64,000 nucleotides of DNA from Zantedeschia hybrid cultivar (taxonomy: Eukaryota > Streptophyta > Magnoliopsida > Alismatales > Araceae): contig JARZZO010000012.1 in assembly GCA_030544215.1 (NCBI GenBank), forward strand, positions 38,541,194 through 38,605,193, read 5' to 3'. The first letter of the stretch is position 1. Every line of letters starts with the position of its first letter. The translations under genes and the position numbers were made by a program. Below, one piece after another: positions 11,509 through 20,951 of this stretch. The notes beneath the pieces are model-generated. The model had not been told where the DNA came from. It was given only the letters and a program-made list of their open reading frames with translations, and made no database searches.

Positions 11509-11925
11509 TTAGGCAGGTTTGTTGTGCTATCCACAAGGCCTGCTTAATTGGGAGGAGAAACTATGGCTATGGCATTAGATGCCTATAGATTGGGGTAGAG
11601 GAACCATGTAGCTTTGTTGTGCTATCCACAAGGGCTGCATGCAAATCTATGCTCGTCGCATAATGATGGTCAGCTTAGACCAGGATTAATGGTTTGTTGT
11701 GCTATCCACAAGGCCATTAAATCTCTGGGGACTGAAGCCATGATCAGATATTGCAAGGAGTTACAACTCCCATGAGTTGGGTGCTCTTTGATTGTATTAC
11801 AGTTTGTTGTGCTATTCACAAGGCTATAGTGCAAGTCATTGAGATTTTGATCCCCACTAGGTGACTGTCGGCGTCTCCCGTTCTGTATAACTGAGGGTTC
11901 ACAGTCCGTCGAAAATTAGTGGGAG
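11509..11925 (+). repeat. Array of four core-sharing hairpins plus closing stem in the C1 leader
   Basis: Four copies of a TTGTG-CTATC-CACAA core hairpin (one with CTATT) are each flanked by different arms that pair with each other. Examples are TTAGGCAGG with CCTGCTTAA (11509-11547), CATGTAGC with GCTGCATG (11605-11641) and GATTAATGG with CCATTAAATC (11684-11723). Small hairpins lie between them (11567-11588, 11648-11662). A closing stem pairs CTCCC (11875) with GGGAG (11921). Confidence 0.75.
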
Positions 11926-12014
11926 TTAAACTTTAACAAAAGACCATGTCTTGTTTTAAAATTTAATAATTGAACATCTGCTAAATAGATTTTACTTATC
12001 TCCTGTAGGGAATT

Positions 12015-12364
12015 ATGTCGTCGAATAACCCACTCCGTGGCATACTTGATGCCCTTTTGACTTACCTGATCTACTCGGATTGGTTCAGAAACCTGAAGAA
12101 TGTCTTCAGATTTGAGCACAATAACTTTGTCCCTGGAGCTGATCCTCTTGCTGAATCGGCATTAGATGCCCCTGAAGTAGAGATGATAGCTAATGATATA
12201 AGATCGAAGGACAAAGGTAAAAGAGTAGTGAAGGGTGACTGTTTCTACTATAAGCAGTATGGTCACTGGAAGAGGAACTGCAAGGAGTTCCTTCATGATA
12301 AAGCTCATGGAAGAGTGAAGCTGTCTGAAGCTTCAGATATCTATATGATAGTATCAACTTATCA
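12015..12364 (+). pseudogene. C1 gag, internally shortened
   Basis: The ATG at 12015 opens MSSNNPLRGILDALL, close to the C3 gag start MSSPNPLRCILDANK. About 110 codons later comes the zinc knuckle region CFYYKQYGHWKRNC, where the second Cys of the CCHC pattern is Tyr. C3 needs about 250 codons between the same points, so the central gag (capsid part) is deleted. C2 shares the same short form. A 1 nt loss near 12350 shifts the frame before the protease. Gag normally packages element RNA in the cytoplasm. Confidence 0.8.
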
Positions 12365-12790
12365 GTTAGAGATTCCACATCTTGAGTATTAGATACCGGA
12401 TGTGCTTCTCATATCTGCCATGATGTGCAGATGCTGACAAGTAAGCGTAAGCTGAGACATGTTGAGGTGGAATTGAGGCTAGGAAACAGCGCAAAAGTTG
12501 CGGCGATTGCTGTTGGGACAGCAAATCTCAAGCTTCCATCGGGAGACACCTTACTATTAGAAGATTGTTATTATGTTCCTAGCATAATAAAGAACATCAT
12601 ATCAATATCTTGTTTGGACAAGATAGGATATAGGTTGACTATTGAGAATAGAAGTTGTTCGATTTATTATGGTAATAAATCAATAGCTTCAGCATCTTTA
12701 GTCAACAGTCTATATCTCTTAGATGTTTCTTATTACAATCTTCAAATTGATAATGCTCTTAAGAAGAGCAAGAATTGTGTGAACCAGGCC
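12365..12790 (+). pseudogene. C1 protease
   Basis: The frame starting near 12365 carries the copia protease motif LDTGCASHIC just after a TGA replacing the expected Trp codon, and continues through LRLGNSAKVAAIAVGTANLKLP and YYVPSIIKNIISISCLDK. The same segment in C3 is open. A 1 nt change near 12790 (CCAGGCC against CCAAGAC in C2) moves the frame into the integrase part. The role is polyprotein cleavage. Confidence 0.8.
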
Positions 12791-13203
12791 TAATGTGGCA
12801 TTGTAGACTTGGGCACATTGGCGAAAGCAGGTTGCAAAAGTTGCACACGCATGGTTACTTAACAGCATTCGATTATGAATCGTTTGCAACATGTGAATCC
12901 TGCCTTATGGGAAAAATGGCAAAATCTCCATTTACTAGATATGGAGAACGAGCCAAGGACATTCTGGAACTAATACATTCGGATGTATGTGGTCCCATGT
13001 CCACCCAAGCCAAAGGTGGCTTTTCTTATTTCATCACGTTCACCGATGACTTCTCAAGATTCGGCTATGTGTACTTAATGAAGTACTACTGAACAGAGTA
13101 CCCAGCAAGTCTGTGGCCTCTACTCCATATGAGATATGGAAAGGCAGGAAACCATAATTTAAACATGTTAAAGTATGGGGTTGTCCTGCTCATATAAAGA
13201 GGC
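12775..13203 (+). pseudogene. C1 integrase, core deleted
   Basis: The zinc-binding domain is present (MWHCRLGHIGESRLQ, then CESCLMGKM), and so is the first catalytic Asp in HSDVCGPMS. After YLMKYY at about 13090 the sequence jumps to NRVPSKS-equivalent DNA, with a stop at the junction. The deletion removes the second Asp (SDRGGEY in C3) and the catalytic Glu (NGVLERRNRTL in C3). The deletion is about 300 bp compared with C3. Confidence 0.85.
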
Positions 13204-13547
13204 ATGATCCAGACAAGCTGGAATCACGAACTGATAAATGTAGGTTTGTTCCCAAAGGAAACCTTTGGATACTATTTTTTCCATCCTAATGAACAAAAGG
13301 TGTTTGTTGCCAGGAAAACTGTCTTCCTGGAAAAGGAATACCTTCTCCAGGAGGACAGTGGGAGTAAAATAGCACTAGAAGAGGTTCCAGATCCCCAAAC
13401 AGCTGCATTATCATCAGATGAGATATCAGTTCCTGAATCTGTTCAGGTACACACAGATGAGCCTTGTAGATCTGGTAGAATATCTAGACTACCCGAACGA
13501 TATGTGGGACATATTGCTGAAGGTGAGTCTAAAGGTAGAATATAATG
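13204..13547 (+). pseudogene. C1 integrase C-terminal and linker region
   Basis: The frame reads KETFGYYFFHPNEQKVFVARKTVFLEKEYLL and onward, matching KETFGYYFYQPNDQRVFVAKR in C3, then an acidic linker to SGRISRLPERYVG. A few bases are missing at its start where C2 has GTGGGATATCC. It shifts frame near 13530 into the reverse transcriptase segment. Confidence 0.75.
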
Positions 13548-15133
13548 AGGATGATGATCCTAAAACCTACCAGGAGGCCATAGAAGGCCCGGAAGCCGGG
13601 AAATGGCGAGAAGCCATGAACTCAGAAATCCAGTCCCTGTACACCAACCAAGTTTGGAACTTGGAGGACTTGCCCGAGGGTATTGTACCCATCGGTTGCA
13701 AGTGGATCTTTAAGAGAAAGATCGGTGCTGATGGACGGATCGACACTTATAAGGCAAGGTTGGTGGCAAAGGGATATCATCAAAGGCAAGGAATTGACTA
13801 TGACGAGACTTTCTCACCAGTTGCCATGATAAAGTCGATCAGAGTTCTGCTCGCCATTGCTGCACACTTTGATTATGAAATCTGACAGATGGATGTGAAG
13901 ACTGCCTTTCTCAATAGTAATCTTGAGGAGGAAGTGTACATGATACAACCAGAAGGTTTCACATCTAAAGAATCTCCAAATAAAGTGTGCAAGCTTCAGA
14001 GGTCCATTTATGGACTGAAGCAAGCTTCCCGGAGCTGGAACATAAGATTTGACGAGGCTGTCAAGTCTTATGACTTCATCAAGAATGAATATGAGCCTTG
14101 TGTGTACAAGAAGACCAGTGGGAGTGCAGTCACTTTTCTAGTTCTTTACGTAGATGACATACTACTCATTGGGAATGATGTAGCTATGATGTCATCAGTA
14201 AAGATCTGGCTGTCGAAAAACTTCTCTATGAAGGATTTGGGAGAAGCATCCTACGTATTGGGAATACGGATCTATAGAGATAGATCAAAGAGGATGCTTG
14301 GAATGACCCAATCCTTGTACATAGATACCATAGTCAAAAGGTTTGGCATGAAAAATTCCAAGAGAGGTCTCATACCGATGAGACATGGAATTAGTCTCTC
14401 AAAGGGGCAGTCTCCTAAGACTCCTGATGAGAGGGCATTCATGGATAGAATACCCTATGCCTCTGCCATAGGATCTATCATACATGCCATGCTATGTACA
14501 CGGCCTGATGTTGCATTTGCTCTAAGTGTTACGAGCAGATTTCAGGCTGATCCAGGCGAAGAGCACTGGAAGGCAGTGAAATGTATCCTTAAGTACTTGA
14601 GAAGAACTAAGGATATGTTTCTTGTCTATGGAGGAGGTGACTTGAAACTGCGAGGCTTTACTGACTCAAGTTTCCAGTCGGATCCAGATGATAGCAAGTC
14701 TACATCCGGATTCATGTTTACATTGAACGGAGTGGCAGTATGCTGCAAGAGTTCCAAGCAAGTAACCACTGCAGATTCGACAACTGAAGCTGAGTACATC
14801 GCTGCAGCTGAAGCCGCCAAGGAAGCAGTGTGGTTGAAGAAATTTATCACCGACCTCGGCGTAGTTCCCAGCATCTCTGAGCCTGTTCCACTGTTATGCG
14901 ACAACAATGGAGCAATTGCGCAAGTGAAAGAACCGCGGTCTCATCAGAAATCGAAGCATATTCTGAGGCGCTTTCACCTTATCAAAGAGATCATATCTAG
15001 AGGAGATGTAGTAGTGGAAAGAGTTCCATCTGTCGACAATATAGCAGATCCACTGACAAAGCCGTTAGTTCAAATTGTGTTTGAGCGTCACCTAAAGTCT
15101 ATGGGCTTATTGTATAAAGGTGATTGGCTTTAG
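13548..15133 (+). pseudogene. C1 reverse transcriptase and RNase H
   Basis: A single frame covers WREAMNSEIQSLYTNQVW, the RT finger motif KWIFKRKIGADGRIDTYKAR, QMDVKTAFLNSNL, LYVDDILLIG (the YVDD catalytic box) and LGIRIYRDRS. RNase H follows with FTDSSFQ, TTEAEYIAAAEA and LCDNNGAIAQ marking acidic residues, ending GDWL and TAG at 15133. The only break is a TGA at 13883-13885 in place of the Trp of EIWQMDVKTAFL. Length and motif order fit a complete copia RT-RNase H. Confidence 0.9.
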
Positions 15134-15136
15134 TCC

Positions 15137-15147
15137 AAGTGGGAGAT
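15137..15147 (+). other. C1 polypurine tract
   Basis: AAGTGGGAGAT lies directly before the 3' LTR start TGTTAG, just after the RNase H stop. C2 (40073-40083) and C3 (50407-50417) have the same purine-rich primer for plus-strand synthesis. Confidence 0.85.
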
Positions 15148-16457
15148 TGTTAGTTTAGGTGGCCTACAAGCCAATCTGACTATGTTAATCTCGTTCGTTT
15201 ATTAATATAATGGCATAATATTCATTATGTATAAATCACATTAATTCTTGTTTCATAATGAAGTCCGTGAATATGTGCTATAGTGATCAGATTATGATGA
15301 GATCATACTAATGAGACTGATCACTTAAACACACATATTCTTAATTGTTCCTAGTCGGAGGATATCCGAGAAGGACATCGGATATCCGGTTAGACTAGTA
15401 CAAATTACTCCTGCTCATATGATGAGGGTGACTGATCTCATAAGTCACTTGTGTGGAGACACTAAAGCGAATCTATAGGTGCTCATTGGAGAATGAGTTC
15501 ACTGAACTGATCCGACTGAATTGCTAGATGGTATTGTACCTCACTGTCAACCAGTTTGATTCTATTGTCGCAGTTGTGTGGATGGTCCTCGGACCTAAGA
15601 CACCAAGGACACCTTGGCGGTGGACTTCTATGCTTTGACCTTGGTTTACGAATCTCTAGCCACGGGATTCTAATACGCCAAGGATTGGGTATAGCGGAAT
15701 ACCGTCGAAGGGAATTGTGTGTCAATAAGGAATCATTCGCTCTCGGTACTTAGAGAGAGAATGCTCTAGGAAGGGTGCGCGAAAGTCCCTGGCCAGGGCG
15801 GACGATAATATCGGGAAAGGAGTTTTCCGATATTCATCAGCGGCATCCAATCCAAGGGAGTCGACCGGCTAGGGTTTGACAGCTCGCCATGCCCTGAGTT
15901 GACTCGAGAGCATTGTACGAATGAAGGATTATATCCACGCGGTAACTGTCGGTGGAAAGGTTCCAATAGTGGGTTACTTAACCCCAAATACCTTTCGGGT
16001 TCACGCGGAGTTGCTTGGCACCCAACGTGATCGGAGGCCCGGTCGAATTCGATGTGCGACATCAATTCGATTGATTAATTAATTAATAATGGGTTATTAA
16101 TTGATTAATAAAGCTAGTGAGGAGTCACTGGGCTTGTTGGGCTATTAACTGGAAATCGTCCGCGCGTTGCGGCGATCATTGCGGCGACCGACGGAGGCTT
16201 CGTGGGCTGCGAAGAACGAGGAACGTAAGGATATCCATCGCGAGGAGGATCGCGTGACTTCGCTAGAGGCCGGGCGCTTGTGCGGCTTGTGGTGTCACAC
16301 CGACGGAACCGAACGGCTGCGGATTCGAATCTGCACATAGTGAGAACTTCGATAATCCGATTATCATACTTTAGATTTCAAAACGGGAACGGATCGCTGT
16401 AATTTTTTTTTAGTTTCCGCTGCGTGAGCGATCCGGAGAAACCGAGAAAACCCAACA
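15148..16457 (+). repeat. C1 3' LTR (1310 bp, internal deletion)
   Basis: It runs from TGTTAG to CCAACA and matches 8550 onward. Against the C2 LTR it lacks about 260 bp between TTAACTGGA (near 16152) and AATCGTCC. That segment holds the TATA box and presumed transcription start, and both sides share GGA, which fits a small-homology deletion. U5 is present, with a donor-like ATAGTGAGAAC near 16337. Confidence 0.9.
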
Positions 16458-16552
16458 CAACTAAGTATTGTTTCTGGTTGGACTGAGCATCAGACTTAGG
16501 TTGAGAATTAGGAAACCTGGTTGGTTGGGCTTGCATGCTAATCTGCTCATTG
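16458..16552 (-). pseudogene. G1 gag fragment on the far side of the C1 insertion
   Basis: After removal of C1 and one copy of its CAACT duplication, the minus-strand gag frame of G1 reads on without a break: a Gln/Ser/Asn-rich stretch leading into VVPPPTNYSRP and then the segment at 8549. G2 has a comparable Gln-rich stretch just before the same motif. The fragment ends where G2 LTR sequence begins, at about 16552; the exact edge is uncertain by about 10 bp because both sides share ATAAT. Confidence 0.75.
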
Positions 16553-17812
16553 ATAATACCTCAGAATGGTCTAATATTTAATCATTGATTAATTCTTATT
16601 GATCTTTTTGAGTGTCAGGTTTAATAGACATGTTTAACTTAATCAATTAAATTGATTTTAGTTCAAATTTCTGTTAAAATATGAAGGAGTCTAAAAGACA
16701 TCTACCCAAATGGACGCCATTTAGAGTTTATTCTTATTTTAGTGTTTAAATTTGAATTTTAATCAGTTGATTAATTAGCTAAAAGGCGTCTATTAGGCAT
16801 GACGCGTTTTAAGTTTTAAGCTATTTTAACTTCTCTTCCGGATGTTTATCCTTATCTTAATTAGTGTAAAAGACGTCTGCACATGTGGACACGTTTTATC
16901 TAATAAGGATAAAGATAAGTTTTCCCGGATGTTTATCTTTATCTTAATTAATCTGAAAGGCGTCTGCCATGTTTGACGCGTTTTAGATAATTACAGATAA
17001 AGATGAATTAATCAGTATTTATCTGTCGGTTAAGATAGATAAATCTCGAGATTTTTCCATGTAAATCACGAACGCAAAAGAAGTCTATAAATACTTTACA
17101 TCTTCAAAGGGTAACAATGTGGAACATTATTAAAAGTTGGTGATCGAAGCGATAGCGAATTGAAGACCGAAGCAACAACGTCGGAACGCTGAAGCACTGT
17201 TGTTTCCAGAAATCGGCGTCCATTCAAGATTCTTCATCCAACTCAAGAATTCAACCATTGGGCATAAGTCTTTCATTTCTGCATTTGCATCTTCATTTCA
17301 TTTAATTCTACATTCATCATCACTTCATGCAACACACAACACCAGCATTCTTTTCAAAACCTATTTGATTAAGGGGTTTCAAAGCCATTAAACAAGTAAG
17401 TTCCATGTTTAGTTGCATGTTTAGAAGCTTGATTAGAATGGATACTATTGTTTAAGTTCTCATCATTATTTCTTCATTTCCATTTTTACTTTTGTTGCAC
17501 ATTGCGAAAAGGAGAATCAAGATAGCAAAATCAAGTCACAAGGATTTCTGGAAGATCCTCAACTTCAAACTCAACAGCAAGAATAAAAGCAAGAAAGGAC
17601 TCTCTTTCTTCAGCCGGCTTAGGAAGGGGAACCAAGAGCTCAATATCTTCCGCATTCGAACAGGTAGGCGATCAAAACCTTCTTTTGGAACTTTTTAGTC
17701 AAAAGTTTCTGGCGATCACTGCACTTAGTTCCTGTTTTTAATAGGTTTATTTTGCACTAAATAACCTAGATTTTTTTATAATAATCACACTATTATTTTA
17801 AGCACTCACAGC
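16553..17812 (+). repeat. G2 5' LTR
   Basis: Matches the 3' LTR from CCTCAGAATGG onward; the TGTAGACACGC start seen at 30009 is missing here. A TATA-like TCTATAAATAC lies at about 17082-17092. Three palindromic blocks lie in U3 (16764-16826, 16844-16919, 16931-17007). The end is placed near 17812 because a primer-site-like sequence begins at 17817; the 3' LTR copy is too short to confirm it. Confidence 0.7.
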
Positions 17813-17816
17813 TTTT

Positions 17817-17834
17817 TGGCGATCACGGTGGGAC
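17817..17834 (+). other. G2 possible tRNA primer-binding site
   Basis: TGGCGATCACGGTGGGAC follows the presumed LTR end. It starts with TGG, complementary to the tRNA CCA end, and resembles TGGCGA-type sites of other Tat elements, which pair with an arginine tRNA. A similar TGGCGATCACTGC occurs at about 17711. The tRNA identity is inference. Confidence 0.45.
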
Positions 17835-18827
17835 TTAGTCTTGCCATCTTTTAGTTTTTTGTTCTTGCTACCATCAATCGGGCACCCACGGTGCACCACT
17901 TGTGTCTTTCGACACGTCCTCACCAATTGATGAGTGTTTTAGTTTAGTTAATTTTCCACGTGCACACCCCAGCGGCAAGATCTTGCCCTCCCCTTGATTA
18001 GTTTAAAAAGTTGTTTTTGTGATGAAAATGATGTGTGATTGATTGATTTTCTAGTTGTTTAGTTAGTAAAGTCATCCTGTTAAAATCTGGAACTAAAAAT
18101 CTTGCATGAGCTGATTATTTACCTTCTTTATTCTGTTTGAGGAGGAATCAATCCAGAAATTCCTCCTGGAAAACTGTTTCTGCGACTTGAAAGATGTCCA
18201 GGAGCACTGACGCGTTTCAAACTGCGTCAATTAACCCAGACGCCTTTTAGTCATATTTTCTCTGCTGTCTGCATCTGAGTTTCTGCGGAAAAATTAAGAT
18301 TTTGTTTGAATAGCGTCGACTATCTTCGACGCGATTCAGGCAGTTTCTTAGTTATTTTTCAGTTCTCAGATTTTTGTGACTTGTGTGCTACTACCCATTA
18401 TTATTAAGCATTAGAGGCCATCCAGGCTATAGGTCATACGCACTGAGGCTAATACCCTCCTTTTCTTAGGAACACCTTACTTGACGTCATCAACTCTCTT
18501 TGATTGGGTTGGTCCCTTGATCAGACTAGAGAAGCTGACGTTGAGGCCTCCATAAGTCCCCAAAATCAAGGTATTCCTCCTTGATCATCGGGCTGGTTGT
18601 ACCAATTGAAGTCCCGGTTAGATTCCAAAGGCGTTGTGAGAGAAAGCCTTAAAGAATAACGGTGGATATTGAGCTGAAACTAGGATCCTTTCCCTGAGCA
18701 AATTTGTAGTTTAATTGAATCCAAATAACTCGACAAGGAATCTTAAAATCACGTTAAGCATCCACTTGTTTGTTTAATCTCTGTGCAACTTGATTGTCAA
18801 ATCTTTGAAAAAAAAGAATCTAACATC
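17835..18827 (+). other. G2 untranslated leader
   Basis: About 1 kb without a convincing gene, between the presumed primer site and the first gag ATG. It has scattered GACGCG and GCGTC words like those in the LTR, and AT-rich stretches. I see no other structure that I can support. Confidence 0.5.
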
Positions 18828-20951
18828 ATGCTGCTACGATCAGGCAGGGACTTGAGTATGGCTCAAGACGCCATCATCAACTACGAGGGAGATGCTAATG
18901 CCCCTCGCGATTCCGACTACAACTATGAGAGCGGGAGAGATGTTGATGCCTCCCGTAGTTCTGTCCCCATTCCATTGCGACATGATGGGAATGTCCGGAC
19001 CCCTCTTTTTCATCCCCACGATCAATATCTTCATCCTCCCCCGCATGAATATGCGATTCCTAATCCAAATCTTGAGGGGGACATAAATCAGAATGATTCC
19101 TCATCCTCCGATCCTACAGATCTCATCAATGCTTTAGGAGTTCTTGCCTCCCGTCTGGACCCTCAACAGTTCGAGGTAATCCAGTCTATTCTGAAGGGGA
19201 AGGCACCCATGCAGCCTGTCGAGCCGAACCCTGTGGCTCCCCCTGTTGTCCCTCAGCAACTTCCTCTTCCTCATCCTTACATTCACCAGGCCATGGAAGG
19301 CCTCCATGTCACTTCTCGGCCAGCTGGGCCGCAACTTTCATCATCTAGGCAACCGGCTAGACTGCTAACGCCTGCTTATCAAAATGCCCTCGGGCATGGC
19401 GGAAGCTCTGTCGGACCTCCTCTTTATTGTCCCCCTTGTCCAACGTACTCTAGACAGCAGGCCTATCAAGTACCTCCACCTCCTTTTCCTCCCCAGGCAG
19501 ATCTGACAACGCAAGCGTTGCTGGCCAAAATGGAGCGCATGGATGAGCAATTCAACAACCTCCAGAAGATGATGGGGGTCAAAGCTGCATCGGAAATCAA
19601 CTTACCGAGCCTGCCAGTGTTCCACCTGCCACCCTCTGAGATGCCAGTGTACCGGAAGTACAACGGTACTGGTAACCCCTTCACCCATTTGAAGGAGTTT
19701 ATATACGAATCATCTTTCTGGCAGAACGACAAGAGGTCATTGGCCTTTTTGTTCAGGAGATCCCTAGAGGGACCAGCCCTCGAGTGGTTCTTTTCCTTGG
19801 AACCCTCCGAAGTAGAGGACTATGGTATCGTTTCCCGTAAATTCATTCAACGATACCAAGACAGAGTTGCATCCTCTTTGTCCATCACTGACCTCATTGC
19901 AGAAAAGATGAAACCTGATGAGGAGTTTGTCAGTTTTGCTGACAGCTGGCGAGGCTTGGCTGAGAAGGTGAAAGATCACTTGTCTGAGTCCGAACAAGTG
20001 AAGATGTTAATTTCCAACGCCACGCCCCAGTTCAAGCTAGTCCTCTCCCTGAACAATCTGACCAACATGGCAGAGTTCTATGAAAGAGCACGGTACTGTC
20101 AAAATGCCTTCCAGGACGCTACGTTCTCTAGCATCTTTGATCCTCACAGACCTAGCAGGCCTCCACCTCGGAAGCCTATAGTGCCGAACTCTCCCAGCAC
20201 AGGTCCGACTACTGAGGGCACGCTCTCTCATGAGCAAGTCAGTAGCATGAACAATAACTCGCCCCAGTTCGTGAGGAGTCAGTAGCAGTACCAGAGGCCA
20301 CAGCAGCAGTACCAGAGGCCACAGCAGCCGAACCAGCAGGGGTACAGGCAGCAGCAGAACCCCCATTATCAGCAACAATATCAGCGGCCCCAGCAGCCGA
20401 ACTAGAACCAGGAACAGCAACAACCACAGCAGCCGCCGCAATGGCAATTGCAGTACCAACAACCCCAACAGCAGCAGTATCAGCCGCGCGCACTGCCGGC
20501 ATACCATAATGTCCCTCCTCCTGGTGATTATAACCAGCCGAGAAGACCTCCAGGCCCGAAGAGGGCAGAATACCCAGCCCTCCCAGAATCCTTGGCCGAT
20601 ATCTTCAGTGCTCTAATGGCAGCTAATGCCTTAGTCTTGCCAAGGGAAAGGGCCGTCTGGCCTCAAAATGCCGACACGTCCAGGTATTGTTATTTCCATA
20701 GGCAACCTGGGCATACCATCGACACCTGCTTCCAATTTAGAGATTATATTCATTATCTCAATGAGCAGGGCGGCATAGATTGGGAGGAGATGAAAAAGTA
20801 TATATCAGCCCTGAAGGCGAGAAGACCACAGCAGCAGCAAGCCAGACCACCAGCACAAGCAGCACCTCCACCAAATATGGGCATAGTGCAGAACCCGCTC
20901 CCGGAGCATCAGAACCAAAACCAAGTTGCCCCTGTTCTGACGAACAGCTAG
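18828..20951 (+). pseudogene. G2 gag
   Basis: The first ATG of the frame is at 18828 (MLLRSGRDLSMAQ); the GTG at 18783 is not a plausible plant start. A Pro/Gln-rich N-terminal part is followed by the capsid-like retrotransposon gag domain (about 19600-20110: YNGTGNPFTHLKEFIYES, EWFFSLEPSEVEDYG, FVSFADSWRGLAEKV). A Gln-rich stretch and the knuckle RYCYFHRQPGHTIDTC (C-x2-H-x4-H-x4-C) follow. Three TAG stops (20283, 20403, 20949) lie in one frame; the first two are inside Gln runs and fit CAG to TAG changes. Otherwise the frame is intact into the protease part. Confidence 0.87.

Larger units (their letters stand above)
9749..12014 (+). other. C1 untranslated leader (structured, non-coding)
   Basis: No plausible gene is present. 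In order it holds a GC-rich palindromic block (about 9770-9930, repeated GGCCGGGCC and GAGCCTGGC-type words), an AT-rich hairpin array (10141-10645), a GT-rich then CT-rich stretch (10700-11060), a second hairpin array (11509-11830) and a closing stem (11875-11925). A splice-acceptor-like CTCCTGTAG ends at 12008, exactly 6 nt before the gag ATG at 12015. C2 and C3 have the same order of parts, so the layout is a property of the element group. Confidence 0.75.
8550..16457 (+). mobile_element. C1: Ty1/copia retrotransposon, full length but internally deleted
   Basis: The element begins TGTTAG and ends CCAACA, with terminal LTRs and a 5 bp target-site duplication CAACT on both sides (8545-8549 and 16458-16462). 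The inside reads gag, protease, integrase, RT and RNase H, the copia order. It belongs to the same family as C2. Deletions removed U5 and the primer site from the 5' LTR end, the TATA region from the 3' LTR, the middle of gag and the integrase core. It sits in the gag of G1, so it is younger than G1. Confidence 0.95.

Noticed and set aside
18783..18827. Start of G2 gag at 18783
   Set aside because: The codon is GTG. The first ATG in frame is at 18828, and MLLRSGR fits Tat gag starts.
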